Shown: positions 21,201 through 32,653 of the stretch, piece by piece
Layout of the letters: every line of letters begins with the position of its first letter
How positions within the stretch are numbered: the stretch's first letter is position 1
From: Daucus carota subsp. sativus
Lineage: Eukaryota > Streptophyta > Magnoliopsida > Apiales > Apiaceae
Reading direction: 5' to 3'
Assembly (NCBI RefSeq): GCF_001625215.2
Contig: NC_030383.2
Location: forward strand, 10,676,779 to 10,740,778
Length of the DNA stretch: 64,000 bases
Notes under the pieces: model-generated
Database searches by the model: none
What the model saw: only the letters and a program-made list of their open reading frames with translations
Told to the model about the DNA's origin: nothing
Position numbers and translations under genes: made by a program

Positions 21201-23828
21201 TTAGAGTCTCCATGTCTCCGTAAAACTTAAATATACAAAATAAGTTCTATGCAGTACACAAAAACATTGGAGTATTAGAGTACAAAATTGGATAAAATAT
21301 AATCTAGTCATCTAAATTTTACTTTTTTTTGTTCTACAATATTTGTAAACATTCGATGACCTGCAGATTATGTTCTACAACATAAACACTATAATCAAAA
21401 GGTTGAACAATTATTTTTACAAATCACACGACAGTAGGACACTATATTCTGCAATATAACTACCTAATAAGCAGCACAATAATCTTAAATAATATTAATA
21501 CTTATTAAAGTTTAAAGATATTAATGATTAATTGATAATTATATTTAAGACAACTTATAAATGATAAATTATATATAAATTTGGATAATTAAAAGTATTA
21601 TTTTTTTATCAAAATAAAAAAGTATGACTAGTACTCCAATACTCCAATGTTTTTGTGTACTCCATAGAACTTAACCCAACAAAACTTATATATACAAGGT
21701 TCCCCATTCTTGTAGACTGTAGTTAACTTGCACTGTACAAGTACAATACAAACATTATTGCTATTTGCTACAATTGAATGGAAATTCACCCATACTGATG
21801 TGTATCAGGGTCACTTGATTACACTAATAACCGTCTCAATTTCATTCTCCCAATTTTTTGAAAATTATTTCCCTGCTGTATGCCCAAAAAAAATCCCATC
21901 CCCTGATTTAGTTTGGGATTGGACTGAGAACAGGGGGTGACGCCCATCCATATACCCTATTGTGCTAGAATCATGTTTGTTTTTTCTGTACTCTTCAAAT
22001 TGTTTTTAAAATTTTCCTCACGTAAATGCAGATATATAATTGCGATAAATTGTAAATTTTGATAGAATTTCAGCAGAATATTAATATTCTAGAAGAAACC
22101 TCAAAACAAGGTAAAAGAATAAAAAATAATAATACCAAAAAGATAACTAGAAGTCTAATAGATTAAAGAATATAGATTGAGAGGGGTTCTTGGTAATACA
22201 ACAGCCAGCTATGAAAAGAGCCTTTCAGCATTTTATATAGAGTACTACAGTAGATAGTTTATCTTGAATACTTGCTACCTTAAAATCAAATGACAAGTGA
22301 TCAAATGATCTATATAGGAAACAAGGTAGCGGCACATTTCATAATTGTCAGGAGGGAATGGAAGCTTTACCTAATGACCAATCGACAGAATCAACGAAGT
22401 GCACACATTAAACATAACCTAGAAAATCAATTTAATGTCTTGAGAAAGTATTATAGGATGAAAAGCACACCTTGCGATGGATCAGAAAGCCCAGGAATTT
22501 CAATCCAATCATATGATTTAACATGTAATGAACCATATAGTAGCTTGCTTAGCACAGTCATTCCAGGATGATCATGAAGTGGGATGACAGAGGAAGGTGG
22601 CATGCAAAATATTCCCAGCTGTCACGAGTTACAGAGTAATGCATCTCAGACAATGTAAAATTTCCGTATGAATTTACTAACAAAGATGTATTCCTAACAC
22701 ATCCAAATACATATGTATGCTACAAGAATGACACTTACACTAAAGCTGTCACACTCATATATATGAATATATCGGATTGGTGGTGGTGAGCATTCCAATC
22801 CCCTCGGTTGATTTACAGGTCCTGTCAAACCACGAACTAATTGTGCCTCCTGCTCGAGACCAACATCAGAAGGCTTAATTTTATCTGAAACAAAATTGAG
22901 CGTCAATCTCGCAATTTGACAGCATTATTGAGACCGGAACAACAATAACAAAAAATAACATCAACTTGATCATGAGACACATCAGTGGTTTAGTATACTC
23001 CATAGAAAGTATAGTACTATGGTTATTATCCTGCCAAGATAGTAACTGGAAATTGTACGGATTACTTCTAGAAGAACATATAAGCTCGCTCAGCTTTGCC
23101 TTTGGCGGAAAAGGCTTATTATGGTTGCTTCTTTAAGTTGGAAAGAATACCTTGATAGGGACAGACTCCTTTTTTAAATGTAAGTTTATAAGAGGGGGAA
23201 TACCCATTCAACAAATTTAGCAACAACTACATTTTATGCGGTTTAACCATGAGACATCCAAGGAGAACCCAGGCTCAACCACTTGAGCTACAAGTGATGC
23301 TTACTGGTAAGATACATTGTTGCTGCATATAGTAGAAGATACCTTCTACAAGATTAAATAGGTTTAATAAAGGCAATATCATAAATACAAGTTCCCGTAA
23401 TACAAGACAGCTATGAGTGGAATCGCTGAAGTGAACATAGAAATGGGACAAATTCAACAGTCCAGATGCTTTCCTAGTCAAACATATTTAGATAATCGCA
23501 CATATCTCTGATAGATCAAAATTTGAAAATGGCCAGATATTCTGGATATATGGCCACAAAGAAATGACTTCAAGTTAGCAGAAATTATTAAACACAAAGC
23601 ACGAAACTTCATAATAAAACAAGTACACATAAATATACTGCAAATTCAAAAATAAAGGCTTCATATAAAAATCTAAACTAAAACAAACAGAGATGCAAGT
23701 ATGCAAAGGGAAATGAGTTTCTTGTTACCTAGCATAGTGCGAACTTTTTGGATGGCGTCTTCAGAAACCGGTCCATTAGTCGAAAGAGACGTTTTACAAA
23801 CATTGTAGAGCTTCTGTACAACTGGCAT
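18270..23828 (-). CDS. Plant cysteine oxidase, PCO4/5-like (5 exons, 238 aa)
   Basis: Exons on the minus strand: 23828-23729, 22884-22739, 22618-22471, 18745-18542 and 18388-18270. All junctions are GT..AG and in phase (717 bases). The protein uses O2 to oxidise N-terminal cysteine of ERF-VII factors and similar targets, marking them for the Arg/N-degron pathway, so it acts as an oxygen sensor. The cupin fold's three iron ligands are present: H97 and H99 in [12 protein letters not shown] and H161 in GGNLHCF. The conserved aspartate is D173 in AIFDI. The N-terminus ([17 protein letters not shown]) and length match Arabidopsis PCO4/PCO5 rather than PCO1/2. Intron 4 is 3.7 kb and holds a MITE; intron 1 holds a probable SINE. 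A CAG/GTACTT site near 24288 suggests a 5' UTR intron. Nothing in the coding sequence looks damaged. Confidence 0.95.
18746..22470 (-). other. Large fourth intron of the cysteine oxidase gene
   Basis: A 3.7-kb intron, far longer than the gene's others, made of AT-rich DNA with a defined MITE at 21241-21673. The part at about 19300-19750 has different composition, with a TATA-like CTATAAAGGGAGG and a repeated ATGATATCATTTGA word (about 19355-19410), suggesting another insertion without clear ends. No coding frame inside is credible. Confidence 0.7.
21241..21673. mobile_element. MITE with 43-bp terminal inverted repeats
   Basis: The left arm 21241-21283 starts TAAGTTCTATGCAGTACACA. The right arm 21631-21673 is its reverse complement with two mismatches. 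The interior is AT-rich and non-coding. Similarity between the arms may extend weakly further out, so the true ends and target duplication are uncertain. Confidence 0.75.
23160..23310 (-). mobile_element. Probable old tRNA-derived SINE
   Basis: On the minus strand TAGCTCAAGTGGTTGAG (near 23290) resembles a pol III A box. About 35 bases on, ATGGTTAAACC is a decayed B box. This is the head arrangement of a tRNA-derived SINE. I could not find a target duplication or a clear tail, so borders are approximate. Confidence 0.4.
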
Positions 23829-24473
23829 GGTGGTTTATACACAGCAAGCCTTAAGCCAAGAAAACTACTAGCACCAATCCAACCAGAAGGGTCTACTAGT
23901 TTTCAGAAGACCCTTCAACAAAATCACAGATTTGATCCAGAAAAGCGAAATTGACACGGAAATTAATCGTTGGCCTTATAAATGTCTCACCATCACCTAA
24001 TATGTAAGCAAAATAGGAACAAGATCAAATCCTTCACCTAATAAAGAAAAAACTTAAAAAAGAAAAATTACAATCTTCAAACTTAACTAAGATATATGAA
24101 ATATTTAAGATATTATTGAAGGAGTGAAGTTGATGAAAACCCAAGTAAATATGAATCAAGTAGAGTGATTGCTTATTGATTAAGCGGTCAATGGGGTGAT
24201 GTTATTGTAATAATTGGTGTGTGAAATTGAATACGCATAAGTAAATAGGCAAGTAGGTAAGAGATGAGATGGAGAGAAAGTGAAGTACCTGGAGATGGTA
24301 AGAGATGAGATGGGGTGGGAAGCAATAATAAGAGAGAACGTAAGAGTTGTGTTTTGTTTGGGGGCGGAAACAGGCAAAGATTCACTGTGTCCAGTTGTTG
24401 TTCACCGACCACATTAACTTCTGCTACATGCTACATTTATCACTTTTCTATGCTACTTAAAAGTAGCGTTCAC

Positions 24474-24592
24474 GAGCACGATCGGATAGCCCAGTCGTCC
24501 CAGGTCATGGGTTCGACTCTGGCTCATCCCGAGAATATCTTCGAACAGATACTCACTTTGTAAGGCTATAAGCCATATTAGTCAAAAAAAAA
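24474..24592 (+). mobile_element. SINE (about 119 bp) with exact 15-bp target duplication
   Basis: A short element starting GAGCACGATCGG with a B-box-like GGTTCGACTCT (about 24510), an A-box-like GATAGCCCAGTCG upstream, and an A-rich 3' tail. It is flanked by AAAAGTAGCGTTCAC at both 24459-24473 and 24593-24607. The structure is that of a tRNA-derived SINE. It lies just upstream of the cysteine oxidase gene. Confidence 0.9.
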
Positions 24593-24744
24593 AAAAGTAG
24601 CGTTCACAAAATATAAAAAATACTCCCAACGTCCCCCTCAATTGTTTACATTGGAGGGAGACACGGAGACCAAGACAATATGTGAAAAATGAGTAAAATT
24701 AGATGAAAAGTGGATAAAGTGATGGGATCTATCAATATTTAATA

Positions 24745-25028
24745 CTCCCTCCGTTTCATAATACATGTCCACTTTTGAACAAATCACACATATTAAGAAA
24801 AACTAACTTTTCTAAAAAAAACTTCATTTATTATTGTATTTATTGCATTGACCAAGTATAATATGTGGGATATATTTGATCTAGGAAATATAATTTAGTA
24901 GGATGTGGTATAAACTTCATTTAGAAATACAACTATTGACTACATTGCATTGAAAGCTGAAATGAGACAACTAATTTGAAACAATTTTTAGTTATCAAAA
25001 GTGGACATGTAATATGAAACAGAGGGAG
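24745..25028. mobile_element. Inner Stowaway MITE (284 bp)
   Basis: Terminal inverted repeats of 34 bp, starting CTCCCTCCGTTTCATAATAC, with two mismatches, flanked by TA at 24743-24744 and 25029-25030. It lies inside the outer MITE and is therefore younger. Confidence 0.9.
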
Positions 25029-25197
25029 TAATAGATTTGAGATAGTGGAGGAAAGTAGTGGGTGTAATAGTAATTTTTATTGTTAAATATGAGATAGTAG
25101 GGGAAGATAGTGGGTGTAATGATGGGAAAAACTTATTATTTATAGTAACGTAAAGAAATGAGAGGGACATCCCAAAATAGTAACTGTAAAAACATGA

Positions 25198-25568
25198 GAG
25201 CAAGTCCAACATTATGCTAAGAGGTTCCCTAAAAATATTATAGAATAATATGTCTTAGTGATTTAGCATAAGATTTAGCACATGAGCTCCAATAGTATTC
25301 CCTATATCCACTCCCTATTATTATAATAATATTAAAAAAGAGGGAAAGAGGAAAAACAAGAGAAGGAAATGATGTGGAGGAGAGAGGGAAATGAATATTT
25401 TAATGATAGAAATAGTTTAGAAGTGGCTAGCATATTCTAAAAATAGGGAAGGGGAGGCTTGTGCTAGTGATTTAGCACATCACTAGCATAGTGTTGGAGT
25501 GCAATTTTATCTCATATTCCCTATTTTTGGATTTAAGACTTGATTTAGCACACCTATTGGACTTGCTC
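25198..25568. mobile_element. Inner MITE (371 bp) with GAGCAAGTCCAA ends
   Basis: The ends GAGCAAGTCCAA and TTGGACTTGCTC are perfect 12-bp inverted repeats, with a TGA duplication at 25195-25197 and 25569-25571. A 3-bp duplication and this terminus fit a Harbinger/Tourist-type or CACTA-derived MITE. The interior repeats GTGATTTAGCA-like words. It splits the right arm of the outer Stowaway element. Confidence 0.82.
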
Positions 25569-25588
25569 TGAGAGGGACAGAGGGAGTA

Positions 25589-26541
25589 TTTAAAAGCTTT
25601 TCTCCTTGTTTTGAGAGTAAACTTCTGTATTGGGTTCTGGCCCTTTAACCCGTCATTTTTCCGTCTTCTATATCTTCATCTCCCTCATCAATTAGCCATT
25701 TCGTTCTCTCATCCCTTCTATTATTTTACTAGTTTTTCAATAAAACTCAGATCTAATCTTTTTGGATTAGATATTGCTGAGTATCTTGATATCAAGGTTA
25801 TGTCCATTTTTTTGGGATGTTAGTGTGTGCTCATCTTTTAAGGATGTAACTATATGAGTGTGTTATGTTTTGTTATTCTTATGTATCGTGGTATGTCTTT
25901 CATTTATCATTTTGAAAAAGATTTATACGATTTTTTGGGACACTTGTAAGACTCGCATCGATTTTTGGACAATGGTGGATACCGCAAGAGCTCATCTTTC
26001 ACAACAAAAAATTGTTCATGTGTTTGGGGACGTTTAGTGCTCCGGATCAATTGATTTGACTAACAGTTCTAAACATTGATGCTTATATGAGGGTCATTTG
26101 CGATACTACTAATTTCATAACTGATGTAGGTTGGATTGATGGAGATATCATTGTAATGTCTTTTAGATGAAAAAATATGCATTTTCAATGTGTTAAGCGA
26201 TCTGAAAACAAGACGACTATTTGTTTAGTTCCTTCTTTGTTTCACAATCAGATTGTAGTTGATAGTTCGGGATTTGTCCCGACTAAATTTTAATATCTAT
26301 TTTTCGTACCTGACTGAATTTTAAATCGTATTAATAAAATCACTTGTGTATCAAAAAATAATCAAATACTATTCATTTTATAAGTATATGTGCTAACAAA
26401 ATTTAACTAATCCAATAAAATTTATTTTTTAAAATTTAAATAAAAATCAAAATTTTATACCATGCCTAGCAGGCAAAAAATCCTGGTCACTGTATCAGCC
26501 ATCAGGACCCAGGACCAGGACAGGAGCACCTGGAAGTTAGA
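25589..26541. other. Intergenic upstream of RPL11
   Basis: Non-coding DNA between the MITE nest and the RPL11 promoter. Around 25740-26290 the composition is less AT-rich and short frames occur, possibly a transposon remnant, but I could not name it. Confidence 0.4.
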
Positions 26542-26624
26542 TGGGCTAGGCCGAAATGGTAAACAGAAGGCGTATAAAACAGGGGAAAAGAAGGCCCAAA
26601 AGCTTTCGATATTTATTAGGGTTT
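26542..26624 (+). promoter_or_regulatory. RPL11 core promoter: site II, TATA and telo-box motifs
   Basis: TGGGCT at 26542-26547 and GGCCCA at 26593-26598 are site II elements. TATAAA is at 26573-26578. TTAGGGTTT at 26616-26624 is a telo-box in reverse. Site II plus telo-box is the known signature of plant ribosomal protein and other growth-related promoters, read by TCP and Pur-alpha-type factors. The start of transcription should fall near 26605. Confidence 0.72.
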
Positions 26625-26673
26625 GTGTGTTCATCCCCAATCGGCCAATCCCATTTGTGGCGCAACCCCTACA

Positions 26674-28568
<1,895 letters not shown>

Positions 28569-30058
28569 GGTTGAGACGATATCCAGAGTTTACATCATAG
28601 TTATGTTTTTTAGAATAGGATCGTTTTTCGTCCTTTTTCATGGTAAATTCATCAAACAATGTAATTTCCTACCTGCTTTTGATGTAATTTTGAGTTCCAA
28701 ATGTTGAACCCATGCAAGAATATAGTATTGGATTTCAGAAAATCATGCATTTAATCGAATTAATGACAGCAATCCTAGTATAAGCTATTTCTTCAAGTCA
28801 TACCCTCAGCCTCCTTTACAGTAAAGAGGGTATACGGCGAAACACTAGGTCATACCCTCTCTGGGCAGTCTTTTTATCTTAAAGTTGTGAAAGCTTTGGA
28901 TGCTGTATGGCTAGAAGTAAGAAAAACATGTAAACAATGAAGATGCCAATTCTTTAAGAACTCAAACATCCCCTAGTTCAAGTTAAAGGTTTGCAAGATA
29001 ATTCTCCATAAGTGGTGCTGCTTATATTTTCCTGAAACAAGTCAAAACAAAGTGCTCTTGAGTCTTAACTGGGTGATGACTTTAATCGTCTAATGACGCT
29101 CTTCACAGATGAACTTGTGAATATGATACAGACACCAAGATTTTCCCAGAATGACTTGTATCAGTAATTATCAGATTTTGATTTTAAATATCACAAACTT
29201 GATTTCTCACTGGCTTGGCGCATTGTGTATGCCCTAGCAAGATTTCATATATGGCACATTTTTTTTTTGTAGCGCACTATGTAATATTTCTCTCGGTTTC
29301 TTTGTCCTGTCTCTGACTTGCAGATGTAGAAGATAGAGAGATAGCGAAGAGCTGCAGCGCCAGGTAGAAGGAGGAGAGTATTGTATATGCAGAGGAATGT
29401 GGATATGCCCCCCACATTTAAACTTCCTGTGGAAATCTCCCAAAAGAAGTAAGATGTAGCCTCTCACTCAATCTTGCCTTCTTTACAGCCATATGTAGTG
29501 TAGACATTATAAAGAATCTCTGCATGACATGCAAATGTAAGTTTAGTCGTTACACAAGCACCTCTGTAATCAAAACATAAAGATTAAAGGCACAGTCTTA
29601 CTAAATAGAAAAAATATGCTATTAAATCATGTTGCAGACTTGCAGTGATGTTTTGAGGCTTCAATTAGGTCTTGCCAGTATGCATTCCTCCGCATGATGC
29701 CTCTGAGTTTCCAGTTCTTGTATATTATCTGTTGTATTATTATATCAGATAACAGATAATTAGAGCAAATGTTTGCATATTTTTATGCAAACTTCTTATC
29801 TCTCACTTAAAGTACTAAGCCCAGAACATCATATATTTTCAGCCTCAAGAATTTCACAATAAAATCAAATAGAAGGTCTAACATAGTTGGGTTTCAATGA
29901 TCCCATATGTTGTAAAAGCTACTCTTTACAATCACCATACCAAACATTACCCTGTGATATTCTGCTCATTGAGCAGGGTAAGTCTTGGGGTTTAGGATCT
30001 GGTACTACAACACATAAACTCCTCAAAAAAGAAAAAAAAAAAAGTTCAACATGGTGAA
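28569..30058. other. Intergenic between convergent RPL11 and DUF1685 genes
   Basis: Holds the 3' UTRs of RPL11 (left) and of the DUF1685 gene (right). The middle contains only short chance frames and no bounded repeat. Confidence 0.45.
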
Positions 30059-30733
30059 TCAATTGACCGCAGATGCAACACTTTGAGCCCAAACTTTAAG
30101 AAGATCCTTCATGTCAGACTCTCCGCTAGGAATTCGAAGTCTCCAATCTATCAATGGATTTCTGACCTTTGTTTGATCCACAACACCCCATGCTTCAGAA
30201 AGATAAGGTCTTGAAACTTTGTATTCATGGTCTTGACCATTACCGGTTTCTTCATCACCTCTTCTTCCATATCTTTGTAGTCCAGGAACAATTGAAACCA
30301 ATCTCGAATCCTTATCTTCTTCGCTAAACACAAATCCCAAGTCCATAAACCCTTTTAGCTCCTCAAACTCGAGGTCTGTTAAGCTCCTACTACCTTTCTT
30401 ATTTCTCCTCCTCTGCTTCTTTTCTACCTTCCTCCTCCTCACAGGTACCTCAACTTCATCATCTCTGCCTTCTTTGCCAGAGACTACAGTTTCGAGTTTT
30501 GGTACAAAGAAACCACAGTCCAGAGATGGAGAATTCGGACTAAAACTCGTACCAGAGCAAAGACAATATAGACTTTGCGATCGAGCTTCAACCTGTGGAC
30601 AGAGACATGATTCTTCTTCAACTTGGTTCTGGCTGCCAGCTAAAATGGTTGCTGGGATAGTATGCTTGCTGGTGAAGATATCAAGATGAAACCAATAAGA
30701 ATCATAAAGTTCAAGAACTTGTTCAGCTGCCAT
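30059..30733 (-). CDS. DUF1685 family protein (224 aa)
   Basis: A single-exon gene. The DUF1685 signature lies in the second half: a basic stretch RRRKVEKKQRRRNKKGSRS (about 99-117), then SLTDLEFEELKGFMDLGFVF with the acidic SEEDKDSRL, SIVPGLQRYG, RPYLSEAW and the C-terminal block SDMKDLLKVWAQSVAS. The N-terminal half is variable and has several cysteines (SCLCPQ, LYCLCSG). The family is plant-specific and its biochemical role is unknown; the basic stretch could serve as a nuclear signal. The start MAAEQVLELYDSYWF is the first ATG and matches the hydrophobic start (LYDSYWF) seen in family members. Nothing appears broken. Confidence 0.88.
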   Translation of the reverse strand: MAAEQVLELYDSYWFHLDIFTSKHTIPATILAGSQNQVEEESCLCPQVEARSQSLYCLCSGTSFSPNSPSLDCGFFVPKLETVVSGKEGRDDEVEVPVRRRKVEKKQRRRNKKGSRSLTDLEFEELKGFMDLGFVFSEEDKDSRLVSIVPGLQRYGRRGDEETGNGQDHEYKVSRPYLSEAWGVVDQTKVRNPLIDWRLRIPSGESDMKDLLKVWAQSVASAVN

Positions 30734-31804
30734 TAATTCTAAAACTGTTTGACAAAACTCTATTCAACTGATTTACAATAATTGAATTATGCATGATGGC
30801 CCATAAGTTATATTGGATATTATGGGAATCTAGTTAGTGGCTCATGTCTTAATCATTAATTAGTAAATATGAAGAAGATGCATAAATATATTTATACACA
30901 CGTTTGTCCAAGCACTAGAGTTTGAAGATATATACAAAATGGCAACTTGTTTGCTTCTAATCATTGGACTCTTTGTGACGTACAAAAGGGGTCTTGGACA
31001 AGGAAAATGAGCACAAGTAGAAGGAGCTAATGGTTTTGGGCAGCCGGAAATGAGTTATTACATGTACAGAATGTTGTAGTCAGTTGGTCCGTGACTGAGA
31101 CCCTGTTGCCTGGTCAAAAGAGGAAGCATAAGATACAGAGAAACAAAAAGAGAGATGCTGTCATAAATAGTATTCTGCCTTGTGTTACAACAGAAGACAT
31201 CTTAGCCAACCAAAAATGAACTGGTTTATAAGTTATGAGATGTTTGATAAACAATTGGAAATTTGGGCCAGAGATTCAGAGGACTGATGATGTAAATCAT
31301 TGAGTTTGGTAAAAAAAATATATTGAAATAGCGGTTTAAACTCAAAAAGTTAATTTTGAAAAAATTAGGGTAAAGATAAAAAAATTATAAAAAAATCAAA
31401 CAATTATGTATCAAAAAGTTTTATACAAAATAACTAATTTAATCTGCTACTTGGCGAATGAGTCAAAATCACAAATCGAATCTGCTAACTAACCACCAGT
31501 TGTTGTCATTGTTTATTTAAGATTCTAAGGATAAATCTTATAATTAATATTATAGGCGTAAAATAAGGTTGAAGTGTATTAAATCTGATGTACATTATTT
31601 GCATTTTGCAGAACAGGAATGTCACCGATTTAGGAAAAATATCGGCTACTTGTCCATGATAACAGCCATCAATGTTGAAACCCTCCTGCTGCCACATCTG
31701 TATGCATGGAGCTGGATACTACACTTAATCACTGATGTTTGCCACCAGAGATAATTACACGTATTAAGTCATTTCCTAACACGCTAAGAACATCAACGAT
31801 GATA
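30734..31804. other. Intergenic, no recognised feature
   Basis: Upstream region of the DUF1685 gene, then AT-rich DNA. No gene or bounded repeat seen. Confidence 0.45.
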
Positions 31805-31812
31805 ATGGTGAG

Positions 31813-31999
31813 CTACGTTACCCGGACTCTTCATTCGGCCTCGAGTACTCGTGTCAGACACTCGACACTCAGACATGGGTATGAACACTCTGACACTTAC
31901 TTTAGGCCAAAAACATGTAAAATTTTCAAAATATTGCCGAGTCCGACACTCGAACACATATCCAGTTTGGACACTTTCAGCTGAATCCGGGTAACATAG
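31813..31999. mobile_element. 187-bp MITE with 8-bp target duplication
   Basis: The ends CTACGTTACCCGGACTC and GAATCCGGGTAACATAG are near-perfect inverted repeats. ATGGTGAG flanks both sides (31805-31812 and 32000-32007). The inside is rich in GACACTCG-type words in both orientations. An 8-bp duplication fits hAT; the match can be stretched to 9-10 bases, so a Mutator-type origin is possible. Similar CCCGGACTC-type MITEs are known from Solanaceae. Confidence 0.85.
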
Positions 32000-32007
32000 A
32001 TGGTGAG

Positions 32008-32653
32008 CTCTTAGCTATGTTGATTGTGTAAAATTTTAGCTAAGCAAAGTAATATATATTTCAATGGGATTATCTATAATTATTCCCACAAAAAATTATA
32101 TCTACAAATATAGTCAGCGAAGTATGGTTGGTCATTTACTCGGGGATAGAGAGTTGGAGTTGTCTTATTTTCACATAATCTTAAAAATTGTCATTGAGAT
32201 GTGACGGAAGTGCTATCTAGATACTTTTAGCTAAAGGTTTTTACCATTGAAGAAAAGCTTGGGTGAAACTAAGTGGAGGTCCAAACTGACTGATGTTGAA
32301 GAATCAACGGAATATCAAATCAAAAGATGACATACACGTTTTCTGCTCTAAAGTTTGCAGAGAGTTAGTTTGATGAACCCCATTGCGTTCAAAATCTTGA
32401 ATGGACTAAGCACATGTTTGCCATGTAAACGACCAACTTGCAGGGTATGCTTTTAAGAGAAAGGATGTACATAAAAGGAATATCATATTATTGAAGGCAC
32501 ACAAACAATACTGAGTCCTGGTTTGTTCTATTTAAACAACGTTGGTTCAAAAATATCTCTTTCTACATTCTTCATGGATACCAAGACCCTGAATGAAAAG
32601 ATGATGTACAAAGATATAAGCCTGATGTAGCAAATGAATTATTAGATTAAGAT
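32008..32653. other. Intergenic and RAB 3' UTR
   Basis: The last 100-200 bases should be 3' UTR of the RAB gene on the minus strand. The rest shows nothing I can name. Confidence 0.4.

Larger units (their letters stand above)
24623..25586. mobile_element. Outer Stowaway-like MITE containing two later insertions
   Basis: The left end CTCCCAACGTCCCCCTCA and the right end TGAGAGGGACAGAGGGAG are inverted repeats of the Stowaway type, each flanked by TA (24621-24622 and 25587-25588). Two other elements (24745-25028 and 25198-25568) sit inside. Without them the element would be about 300 bp, a normal size. Confidence 0.75.

Noticed and set aside
24188-24563. Open frames upstream of the cysteine oxidase gene
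   Set aside because: They fall in its 5' leader and in the SINE; no family resemblance.
24474-24592. A functional tRNA gene
   Set aside because: The A and B boxes are present, but the ends do not pair and a poly(A) tail with target duplication shows a SINE.
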